NCBI GenBank assembly: GCA_026168455.1
Contig: CM047429.1
Span: 31,518,138-31,582,137 of the forward strand
From: Theocolax elegans
Lineage: Eukaryota > Arthropoda > Insecta > Hymenoptera > Cerocephalidae
Length of the DNA: 64,000 bases
Direction of reading: 5' to 3'
This document shows, piece by piece, positions 23,641 to 34,067 of this stretch (position 1 is its first letter; each line of letters starts with the position of its first letter). The notes under the pieces were generated by a model. It was not told the DNA's origin, ran no database searches, and was given only the letters and a program-made list of their open reading frames with translations. Position numbers and translations under genes: made by a program.

Positions 23641-25840
23641 TTATACTAACTTCACTGATTTGGAAACGGACTAAGTTTTCGTTTTCCACCCTTTCTTCCC
23701 ACGCTATGATAGAAGTCGAGACGAAACAAATGTTTAAAGACAAATGATTTAAAGCTGTTAAGATGGGATGAATCGAATGACGTGAATGGAAGTGAATTTA
23801 TCTGTTTAGTGGCAGTGATGACGAATGATTTGTGGAAAGATTCAGTGCGAGGTGGTAGGTAAGTCAGTGGTTTGGGAGGATGGCGAGATGAAATGCGTTG
23901 TGCAGTTGAGCTATTGATTCTAATTAAGTAATCTGATAGGTAATAGGGTGAGTCACGCGCCAAAATACTGAATGATAATGAACTGATGAAAAAGAGACGT
24001 CTCGACTCCATTGATAACCAGCCCAGCTTCAGTCTATAGGGCGTCACATGATCGTATCAACGTAAATAACTCCACACAAATCTGACACAGGCATTAAGTA
24101 GTCTCTGGAGTTTCAGGTTTCTAGTCTGATCCAAGTCGTTATAAACTTTGCAGGTGTAATTAAAGTGAGGCATAAATAGTACTTCAACAAAATATTTACG
24201 AGTGTTCCTAGATAATGCCCGCCTATGAAAACATAGCGAACGTAAAATCCCATATACCCTCTGAGAGATGGCTAACAGATGGACGAACAGCTAGTGATTT
24301 CACTTGATTTTCGTAGTGAAGGTAGTTATTCAAAAGTTTAACTCGCGGGGCAGTGGTTAGGTCCACACGTGAGACATATCCCTTACGGTCCAGGATCATT
24401 ACTTTAGTTTTATTTACATTCAGGTTCAGGCCATTCAGAGTAGCCCAGGATGCAACCGCGTTCGCATCGTGTGTGATTCGCTGGACACCTAACTCGAAAT
24501 CCGCTGGAGGAAAAGAGTAATAGACCTGAGCATCATCGGCATTGATCACGTATTTACTAAATTCAAGTACTTCTGGAAGGTCATTTATGAAAACCGAGAA
24601 AAGCAAGGGACTCAAGACACTGCTCTGCGGTACGCCCGAATTCACCCCAAGCCAGTCCAAACAAACGCCCAATTCGTCCACCACTGCTTGCGTGCGACCT
24701 ACTAAGTAGTGTAAAACCACCTTAATACCGTATTTGAGCATCCTATATCACGCAGTTTATACACGCGCCTGACCAGCTGCCCCTCATAAGGAAGGGAGTA
24801 CAGGGTTAAACAGTAAGGAGAGGAATTCTTGCGAAGAGTTTTCAACCAAAGGACTTGTACTGTCTTCGGCCACAATGGCCTAATAAATAAAGAAGACTCC
24901 CCTCCCATTCCAAAAATACTCGATGTTGTCGAACCCTTTAATAGATGTGCCCTTTCTACAATGAGGTATCTGACAGCAGGTGAAGTGACCTTATAAACTA
25001 ATCCCTTGGTCGAGGGGGGAACTGTTGTTTTGTTTACCGTTCGGTTCGAATTATTTGTGTGCGGTGACCAAGGACGGATCTCGATAACGTGAGGCGCGAC
25101 GAACGGAAGTTTGATACGGTTCAAAATGGTTTCAATTAATTTTAGATCAATTGTGGTAGAAGCGATTGGTAGACCTGTGAGCAAAATATCGTAAGAGTTT
25201 TTATCCAGGTCACCAATACCGTCCACAGCTGTCGGCATCGAGGAATGTCCGCAATTTAAGAGTTTACTAACATTTTCTTCGAGTCGTTCAACTCAAGCCC
25301 CCACCTCGCCAAAACGTTCGTTTGTGTTAGTTTCAAGGTTGTCGACATGCTCGCGCAGTACGTGAAGTTTGGCATTAATCGAGTCGAGCTTAGAATCTAC
25401 TCCATCAACCTTATTTTCAACTCTCTTCACTAATTGTACAATAGCGCGCTCTAACTAGTAAACTAGGCTGGAGGAGCGTCCGCCATCGCAACGGCTTCCC
25501 GAGAGCCGCCCGGCCGATCCACATTGGGAACAGGAGGTGTGGTCGCACGACGTTGCTTAGCAACCTGAACCGATGAAGGCGACGGGGGCGAGGCTAAGCG
25601 CTTCGCGCATGGCATGGTGAGGGGAGTTACGAGAAACTCCGCTGCTATCCCGCTCGCTGCCGCGCTCACAATTCGCGACCCCGTAGGTGCTGCTCCTGCT
25701 CGACTTGAGTTGTTACTAATACACGAGGCTACAGAAGTACGCACCAAATGACAGCAACGCCATAAGTTGGAGTCCGGCATATTCGATACACAGTGAGAGG
25801 GCGTCATGTTATTACACGTCGGGCATACCTCCAAATAAAA
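23640..25840 (-). mobile_element. LINE family B copy B2, internally deleted
   Basis: Minus-strand relative of B1. ORF1 N-terminus (25463-25834, residual CPTCNNM finger) is followed by the ORF1 RNA-binding region (24702-25238: VYKVTSPAVRYLIVERAHLL and SLFIRPLWPKTVQVL). ORF1 then runs straight into RT sequence (LRDIGCSNTVLRWFY, then LVGRTQAVVDELG). Endonuclease and the N-terminal half of RT are gone. The catalytic box reads NADD. The C-terminal domain is 23652-24047. An A-rich run at 25837-25872 abuts the 5' end. Confidence 0.75.
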
Positions 25841-25849
25841 AAAAAATAA

Positions 25850-26560
25850 AAAAAAAGAATAAAAAAAAATTGAGCTAGATCAATGCCTGACGCATCGATC
25901 ATTGCCGCCGTACCTCGCCTCTGTCATACCGGCGGTCGTCCATGTCACACCGTCTATTGCTTTCTTACTTCTGTTTCATATCTTCGACTGTGACGGTTAT
26001 TTGGACTACAAAACATAAGGAGTTCGCTTTAGCCTTTCTCTGCTCTTGCGATTATACATTACTCATTTGTTCTTATTTATTGCTTCGGTTTTATTTTTTA
26101 TTTTTTGTTTTTATTGTTCTTGAGGTTTTTTCCTCTTTTCTTCCTTTCTCTTCTTTCTTCCCTTCTCTCTTCTTTCTTCTCTCTTCCTTGTCTTTTGCCT
26201 ACACTAAAAGAAGGAGTTCCTATCTATCTATCTACTCTCTCACTCACCCTACCTTTCATTCTCAGATTTTACATTCATCCTTTCCTTTCGCTTAACTTTT
26301 ATTTTACAAAACCCTTGTTTCCCTAACCGGAATGTTAGTCATTACTTTTGTTAGTACAACGTCTCTAGTCTATCTTGATTACCTCTGTTCTACTACTACT
26401 GTTAGTGCGACATTTATTAGTGCAACTTTCGATTTTTAACCTATCTACTATCTTCCGTCTATCACTCATTCAGTTTCTCCCTCTGCTCACTTATGCTTTT
26501 CCTTTCTCTCTACCCTATTTCTAGTTCTGAAAGATTAACTGAGCCTACGTTTATCATTCA
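25850..26560. other. Pyrimidine-rich spacer, possible R1 3' UTR
   Basis: A CT-rich tract spans about 26100-26300, followed by (TCTA)n-like repeats near 26220. On the minus strand this would be a purine-rich 3' untranslated region of the R1-like element at 26560-27850. No gene seen. Confidence 0.35.
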
Positions 26561-27850
26561 TACTTCGTCTTCTTCTGAAACTGTTAATTCTGATATAGTC
26601 GCGGTTAAAGCCAAATCTTTTTCTCAATCTTCGGTAGCAATCTTTACAAGCATAAAGTCTTTAACCATCGTGGTTAGTTTATCTATTCCCTCGTTGGTCG
26701 TCATCATCCCTTTCGTGTTTCTAGCTGCTTCTTCCATATCCTGTACATATTTATGCCGTATTGTTTCGTACTTCACACATACCCATAGAGCGTGTTCAGG
26801 GGTATCTGCCTCTCCGCAGCTGCATAGGTCGGACTCGACGAAATTGAATCTTTTCCTAAAAGATTCGAAATTCCCATGTCCACTGAGTATTTGGATTAGC
26901 CATTTACTCGGTCTAAACCAAAACTTTGCTAGTCTTTCTTCTATGCTGGGCAAAACCTCATATGTGCGTCTTCCTTTTATCGTATTGTCCCATCTCAGCT
27001 GCCATTCCTTTCTTATTTCCTGGTTTAGCTTTTCTATCGACAATTTTCTTTCTCTTCGTGTGTCCCTTTCAGCTAGTCTTTCCTCCGATTGGACTGTGAA
27101 ATTTTTCTATCGGTATTCTTTTCCTTTCCTTACGCAATATAATCCGATCCTTCTCTCACATTCTAAGTCAATCGGTAGGTGACCTGTGATTGTCCTCCTG
27201 TGGTTTTCATCAGGGCATATCTTTGCGACATTATAAGTTTCTTTTTCTGGACATTATTTGTGAGCCCGTACCAACCTGCTGCTGCGTATGTAATTATGGG
27301 TATGAACACTCCCTTGTATATTATATCTAGAGATCGATAGCCTAAGCCCCATTCCTCTCTTGCCAGGAAGGCCAGCCTTTCGAAAATTCCTCTGGTTTTC
27401 TTTGAGATCTCCGTAACATGCGATTGTACGCTGAGGCCTTTGCCAAAAGAAACGCCCAGATATTTAAACGGTTCTTGCCTTTTGATTCTTTGTCCGTTTA
27501 TCCTGATTAATGGGTAACATTTTTGATGAAATGTTCCCATCGCTAGTAGCATTGTGCACTTATCTGGGGCATGTTTCATTTTGACATTTTCACTCCATTT
27601 CTCTATTATATTTATGGCCATTTGTCCTTTCTGTTCCAGTTCTTTACGGGATTCTCCTTCGATTATAATGGCTTGGTCGTCTGCATAGGCTATCGTCTCA
27701 TATCCTTCTCTGTCTAGCTTGTTAAGCACTTCATCAAATACGGCATTCCATAGAATTGGTCTTAGTAGAGATCCCCGCGGGCATCCCTTAGTCACATTTT
27801 TGCTTTCTTACCTCCAAATAGTCTTTCCTGGTGATGCGCACTTTACAGAC
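26560..27850 (-). mobile_element. R1-clade LINE, 5'-truncated (RT and C-terminal domain)
   Basis: Minus strand. 27163-27795 encodes VTKGCPRGSLLRPILWNAVF, the intact catalytic box IAYADDQAI, APDKCTMLLAMG and FKYLGVSFGKGL. After a frameshift near 27160-27050, 26624-27043 encodes EWQLRWDNTIKGRRTYEVLP and the C-terminal zinc knuckle CSCGEADTPEHALWVC. The W...W....KGR.TY..LP block and this knuckle are typical of R1/TRAS-type LINEs, many of which insert into rDNA or telomeric repeats. There is no rDNA here, so this copy is at an unrelated site. It is truncated at a poly(T)/poly(A) hairpin. Confidence 0.8.
27163..27795 (-). pseudogene. R1-like reverse transcriptase fragment
   Basis: This is the palm and thumb of RT, starting just upstream of the GCP(Q/R)GS turn. 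The YADD active site is intact and followed by the KYLGV motif. Everything N-terminal (ORF1, endonuclease, RT fingers) is missing, and the frame breaks before the C-terminal knuckle. The molecule cannot act alone. Confidence 0.8.
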
Positions 27851-27879
27851 GAAGCAGCTTCTCCAAACTGCAGAATCAT

Positions 27880-28044
27880 TTTTTTTTTTGTTTTTTTTTG
27901 TTTAGTTTTTTTTTTTTTTTTTTTTTAATTTTTTTTTTGTATTTTTTTTTTAAATTTATTTTTTGTATTTATTTAAAAAAAAATACAAAAAAAAATTAAA
28001 AAAAAAAAAAAAAAACCAAACAAAAAAAAACAAAAAAAAACAAA
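27880..28044. repeat. Poly(T)/poly(A) inverted repeat
   Basis: A ~75 bp T-rich arm (with G interruptions) is followed by a ~15 bp spacer and its near-perfect A-rich reverse complement. Interruptions (TTTTG, TTTAG/CCAAA, AATT, GTATT/AATAC) occur in mirrored order, so it is a true palindrome and not two unrelated homopolymers. It sits at the truncated end of the R1-like element. Confidence 0.8.
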
Positions 28045-28144
28045 ATGACTGAATTAACGTTCACCTCCTCGCGGTAGAGTTGTGCAACGGCCATATTTTT
28101 GCCGGCTAAGAAACGTACAAAAAAATTAAAAAAAATATTTTTAT

Positions 28145-28415
28145 AATTTTTTTTCTCAAAAACTATCGACTAAATCAAAAAATTCCTAAGAATAAAAAAG
28201 TCTTAAAATCACTCAATAAATACTCTCAAATTTTTTCAGAACTTTTTAAGTAACTTTCGTGTTTTTGAAAATTTGAAAAAACAAAATTTTGAAAAATTTT
28301 ATTAAAAATTCTGAAAAAATTTGAGAGTATTCTTTGAGTGATTTTAAGACATTTTTGTTCTTAGGAATTTTCGATTTAATCGATATTTTTTGAGAGAAAA
28401 AATGGTCAAGTTTAG
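28145..28415. repeat. Inverted repeat, ~90 bp arms
   Basis: Arms at about 28152-28240 and 28310-28408 share CTCAAA.A.TATCGA.T.AAT, TTCCTAAGAA, AAGTCTTAAAATCACTCA and CTCTCAAATTTTTTCAGAA in reverse complement. No coding content. It may be the interior of the repeat that ends at the TTAA near 28785. Confidence 0.7.
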
Positions 28416-28789
28416 CGCTAGAATTTTTTCTTTCGGCCGCCATTTTGGATCTTTCAAAAATAATTTAAGCAAATGCAATCATGTCAACTTTTAGTTCAAA
28501 TATCATGGGCGCTGGAAATTCACTTCGCGGGGTTTGTTGCGAACGATTTTCATGTTTTTCAGTCGACACAAAAAAAATTTGACTCGAAATTTCATGTTTT
28601 TTTTCAATTAATTGTTTATAATAATTAGGGTTTTTATTTAATCGAAAAACAAATAGCGGGATCGAAAAGCTGATGAAATTTTACACAAGAAAATTTTTTT
28701 CCTAAATTTTTTTCATACCTATAAACAGGTGAAATCTCTCGCTCAAAAAAGCGTCCGCCGCGCGTCCGTTCAGGCGCTAATGGGTTAAT

Positions 28790-30399
28790 GAGGCGAGAGG
28801 CAATGATTATGAAGGAATTATTTAGGGCTCCGGTTCTAGGAGGGAGATAAAAAAGGGACAAGGGTGGGTGGCGTGAGGAGGATCGGGATGAAAATGAAGC
28901 ATCGCGTAGAATGAAGTGACGGTAAATGTAGGATAGGGATTTGTGCGAGATGATATTATAGGCACTACTACCGATGAAAAGAGATCTCCTAAGCTCGACC
29001 GACAGCCATTCTAGCTTGAGACGGTAGGGTGTTACATGTTCGCGCCAAGGAATGTTTCCCCACACAAAGCGAATGATGCATTTAATAGACGCTGGAGTCT
29101 TAAATTCTTGGTAGCATCCAAGTCATCAAAGACCGCGCACGCATAGTCAAAGTGTGGGAAAACAAGCGCTTCAACAAGACTCTTTCTATTCTGACGCGAG
29201 AGCGCACGTTTAAAAAGTCTTAAGGAGTGTAGACTTAAGGAGTGTAGACACCGACGCGACCTGATGAGACCAATCCAGGGTAAGTGTAATCCAAACACCT
29301 AACGATTTAACTTCCGACTCATAGTCAAGGAAATTATTTCCTATTACAACCTTCGGGGCAGTGTCCAAGTCAATGTGCGAAATAAAGGCCTGACTACCCA
29401 AGATCATCACCTTCGTCTTTTTCGCATTCTAATTTAATCCATTCGACCACGCCCAGTTATCCACCGCATTGGCATCTTCTGAAATTTTCTGGACTTCCTG
29501 GACAAGATTAGCAGCGTAGAAAGAGTGGTAGATCTGGGTGTTATCCGCAAAGATGATGTGATCTGAATGTTTTAAGACACGCGATAGGTCGTTAATAAAG
29601 ATTGAAAATAATAGTGGGCCCAGGACATTGCCCTACGGAACCCCCTAGATGTGGCAAGCCAGGCCGAGCTAGCTCCCAATTCATCCACCACCGCCTGAGT
29701 GCAGCCTACTAGGTAATGATAAAACCGGGTGATGACCGTGTCAGAACAGCCCAATGAACGCAGTTTACAAAGTAAGATATCGTACGGTACTAAATCGAAC
29801 GCCTTTGAGAAGTCGAACAGGATGAGGATGGTGATCATGCGCTTATCAACGGCTCTCCTAATGTCATCCAAGACACCGATTAGAGCCGTCTGAGTACTAT
29901 GCCCCCGGCGGAAGCCAGGGCTATGGGAAGGATCCAGTTGTGAGGGATAGTTTGAAAAGTTCAGCTAGCTGGGGCACAATTTGGGAAGCTATAAGTTTTA
30001 GTTTATATTTATAATTTATAATTTATATTTAATTTATATAATTTATAGTTTCTATTATAATTTAGCATTGGAACGGAAATTCCATCATGGCCCGTAGCTT
30101 TAGATGTGGCCCTGGATATGGTAGATAGGAGTTAATGGGGAGTAATAGGAGCAAAGTGGAATTAATTTAAGGATAAAATGAAAGTAGAATATCAGAATAT
30201 GAGTTTTGTGACTGAAGTTGAGTATGAGTGAAACGAGAGGCTGAGTAAGATATAGATGCATAGTGATTATTGAGCTGCTCGAGTGAGAAAAAGTTGAGAG
30301 GTGATTGATTTGGTTTAGTCGCGAGACCCATGTTTCTGAGCTCCTTCCACAAATTTGAAGAGTTAGGTGCAGATTTGATTTCGTTATTATAATACGCAA
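28790..30399 (-). pseudogene. LINE B3 ORF2: RT and C-terminal domain fragments
   Basis: Pieces in minus-strand order are MWKELRNMGLATKPNQSPLN (30167-30352), FDFSKAFDLVPYDILLCKL (29572-29871), the FADN box at about 29545, KMMILGSQAFISHIDLDTAP (29210-29410) and the C-terminal PPRTGALNNSF region (28790-29065). Each has a close counterpart in B1. The FADN change, several frameshifts and a missing segment near 29930-30090 show it is dead. Confidence 0.75.
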
Positions 30400-30416
30400 A
30401 TTTACTCGAATCTATA

Positions 30417-30952
30417 CCCTACTGAAAATGTATGCGCAATTATTAGCGCAACTTTTGACGCAACTTTTTGCGCAACTCTTTACATGTCTTTATCGAGCCA
30501 AAAGTTGCGCCATAAATTGCGCTACTATATTGAAAATTTGAATATATATATACAAACATCAGTTTCGGTACTTATGGTGACACTACGTGTTATCTTGGTG
30601 TTTTGAGGTTATAAAACATATGTAACGACTCAGATATAAGGGGGAGAATATTAATTGATAGAATAATGCATAAAAAACCAATAACCCAAATATCCAATAA
30701 ACCAAATACCTAAATACCCCTCACGGGTAAAAAAGCACACTTTAACCTTATAATATTAATGAAGGATTGAAGTTATAAGGTCAAAGCGGGGCTCACAAAG
30801 ATAATTTTCCGATTTTTTGTGTGTCGGCATAAGTACGGATACATGGTTGAATTTTCGGTGGAATTATGCTGACGTCGGCATAATTACCCCAAAGTAAGCA
30901 CAATTCCCATTTCCCGTAAGAATTTGTCGGCATAAGTACCGATTGATCAATT

Positions 30953-30988
<36 letters not shown>

Positions 30989-32837
30989 ATTATATAATAG
31001 AAAATGCCTTAAGATTTTTTTTATGTGATTTTCAATTGCAATTTTCAACATAAATCCAACTTTAAAAAATTTATAATATTTTGATGAATGCAATCAAATA
31101 AAAAAAATGCATATTAATAAAGTTATATTTATTTATTTATTTAACTAAAAGCTCCAAATTTTGAAAGACAAGATTTTTTGTTTTAAACTCTTACCTCGAG
31201 GTTTTTCCAAATTCAAGATGGTAATATATATAGGAGAAAATTTTTTGATATTTCGATATTATTCCATAAACAATGTTTTATGATGAATGTTTATCAACAT
31301 TGGACATACGGCGTAGTTTTTACCACTTCAAGATGGCGGACCCAATATAGCGGCAAGAAATTTGGCAAATTCTTCGATTTTTATGAAATTCGATTTACAG
31401 GGATTTCTTGGATTGCTGATTACGAATTCGTTATAATAATTCGTTATTTATTATTATTCGTTAATAGACTTCGTTGTAAATGTTAATGATAAAGAAATAA
31501 TTATTTGTCAGGTTATAAAGCAACTTTGAATCATTACTCAAGTATAATTCGAGACGTTGCAGCAGCAACGAAATTTGTATTAAAACAGAACAGATATGGA
31601 GAATATGCGTATTAATTGACATCGATGAACAAAAATTCATTATACCAGTATCTAATAAATTGCACTATTAAGTTATATACATTGAATTTACTATTTATTA
31701 AAATTGTAAACTGATTTATTTTTAATTAAGATCTATGATTATAATTTAATGGCTGGCTTCCAAACATTTGTATTTAATTATAATATTTTATATACGGCCT
31801 TAATAAAACCTATTTTATATAAAAATATGCCTATTTCCTTAAATATCATAACATTTTATTTAAATATAAAAAGTAATAATATATATATATATTCTTTTTT
31901 CTTACTTTACATTATTTGCTTCTGAACAAAAGAACACAAAAATTTTAAAAGTATATAACATAATCCAGTTGTGTTTTTGTCTTATAGTTTTCTTTAAATT
32001 AAGTTTATAGGTCGCTGATTTTACGTCGTTTAGCCAAGGAGTCACGTTTCCCAGCTCACATCGCATGAAAAGACACGTAATTCAGTAAGTTTTTTTTGTA
32101 ATTTCTTTGTTTTGTTTACTTTTAAAATTTTCGTTGAGGAATAATTACGACTATTTATTTCATGAGGAATAGCATGCTGCACATAAGTCATCATTACGGA
32201 TCCGTAATCTGTGGCCCAAAAAACCTTTTAAACTAAATTGAACATAAATAGAACTTGTGGTCACCATATTGGTTTCTATGCTATCTTGAATATGTAAATA
32301 AAAACTACCAACGAATTTGTAACCAGCGACCCAGAAAACCCCTGTAAATCAAATTTCATAGATGTCCAACAATTTGCAAAATTTCTTGCCGCTATATTGG
32401 GTCCGCCATCTTGAATTTGTTGAAAGTGATAACGTATTTGTTATAAACGTCCCAAGAAACCCCTGTAAATTGAATTTCATAAAAATCAAAGAATTTGCCA
32501 AATTTCTTGCCGCTCTATTGGGTCCGCCATCTTGAAGTGATAAAAACTACGCCGTATGTCCAATGTTGATAAACATTCATCATAAAACATTGTTTATCGA
32601 ATAATATCGAAATATCAAAAAATTTTCTCCTATATATATTTCCATCTTGGATGCTGCCATCTTGAATTTGGAAAAAGCTCGAGGTAAGTGTTTAAAACAA
32701 AACTTTATTAATATGCACTTTTTGTATTTGATTGCATTCATGAAAATATTAGAAATTTTTTAAAGTTGGATTCATGTTTAAAAAGTGCAATTGAAAATCA
32801 CATAAAAAAGATCTTAAGGCATTTTCTATTATAAAAT

Positions 32838-32884
<47 letters not shown>

Positions 32885-33005
32885 ATTTTCAATATAGTAG
32901 CGCAATTTATGGCGCAACTTTTGGCTCGATAAAGACACGTAAAAAGTAGCGCAAAAAGTTGCGTCAAAAGTTGCGCTATTAATTGCGCAAACATTTTCAG
33001 TAGGG
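30417..33005. mobile_element. Foldback DNA transposon with TA target duplication
   Basis: The ends are ~130 bp inverted repeats starting CCCTACTGAAAATG, with more than 90% identity, rich in TGCGC and GCGCAA words. TA flanks both sides (30415-30416 and 33006-33007). Further in, 30960-31420 pairs with 32440-32850 (CAAGATGGCGGACCCAAT, TTCTTGCCGCT blocks). The left arm carries about 400 bp (30548-30955) absent from the right arm. Removing the element and one TA restores LINE sequence colinear with B1. It has no transposase and is a non-autonomous, possibly Tc1/mariner-type, element. Confidence 0.85.
32300..32540. repeat. Two-copy tandem repeat inside the foldback element
   Basis: A ~115 bp unit (CCCCTGTAAAT.AATTTCAT through TTTCTTGCCGCT.TATTGGG and TCCGCCATCTTGAA) occurs at about 32320-32415 and 32440-32535. 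A third, inverted copy is at 31320-31410. Confidence 0.7.
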
Positions 33006-34067
33006 TAGAGCTTCTAACCAGATTACGGAGTTCCTTAGAAATCAGCTAGTGTGAGCTAAGCCAGAGGCCAAGTACTATATGCCATGTTTCGAGCCAAAAT
33101 GTTGTTTTTTATGGGTGGGGTGATCCAAGATTTATTGAAGTCTTTAATGGTGATGAGTTTGCAGAGCGAGTGAGTCAAAGGTATGTAATATGGATGAAAC
33201 AAGGTTGGAAAGAAAGTTGTTGACAGGAATAGGGGACGGAGAGAACGACATCAAAGTTGAAAGTGAAGGAGAATATGAACGGCCAGGCAAAGTAGGTAAA
33301 GGATGAGATGAAACATGATCAAATGTATCAGAAAACAGAGTAACAACCGCCGGCGGATAGATCTGAGCAAGGTTGCGCGACCAAATCCTCTTTACAACCG
33401 GCAATGGTTTCATAAGATCTAATGTTGAGTACAATGGAGTCGTGTTTACGTCATATTTATAAGATGGCGGGGGATTACGCACAATAAACATGGCGGACGA
33501 CCCATCTTTACCTGTTATTATTTTAGACAGGAGCCGCCACTCGTGGGAATCCTTTCCTCTTGAACTGAAATTCGCGGAAGAAAGTGTAAAGCTACAGTAC
33601 TTCGGATAGAGCCGAGGTGATTTAGGAGCGTCAGGTATACTCACCAGAGAGAAAGAGATTTGATTTGAAAGCATTTATTATGCCTAGGAGAAAAATCCAC
33701 TGTAACGCAAAAACAGTAAAAATACATAATATAAAAGCAACATATACAAGCTTAATGTATGAGTGCTATCTGCCAACTACCTCCGCATATCAATATAAAT
33801 AAAAATATAAACAATATAAACTATAAAAACTATAAAACGCTCTTAATAAACTTATAAAAACTTATTAAAAACTTATTTATAGCTGTATGAACCCTCCTCG
33901 GGTTCTTGGTAAGCTTAAAAATAAAAATAAAAACTTATTAAAACGCAATAAGTAAATAAAATCAATCGTACATATTGTATAACGTAAATTCAACACATTC
34001 TCAACAAATTTGGGTAAAACTTTCCACTAAATAACCTGTATATAAAAAATCAAAAAGCAAAATGATT

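Larger units (their letters stand above)
28785..33655 (-). mobile_element. LINE family B copy B3, interrupted by a foldback element
   Basis: Minus strand, in two pieces: about 33008-33655 (residual endonuclease region, RNPPPSYKYD and RIWSRNLAQIYPPA, as in B1) and 28785-30414 (RT and C-terminal domain). The interruption at 30417-33005 removes no LINE sequence. The catalytic box reads FADN, and stops and frameshifts break the frame (for example at 29430-29440 and 29641). The low-coordinate end stops at 28785, where TTAA joins an unrelated repeat. LINE A2 begins at 33655. Confidence 0.8.

Noticed and set aside
25942..26330. Plus-strand 117-codon frame with hydrophobic segments as a membrane protein
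   Set aside because: It is the translation of a pyrimidine-rich tract (F/L/S only), lying in the probable 3' UTR of the minus-strand R1-like LINE.
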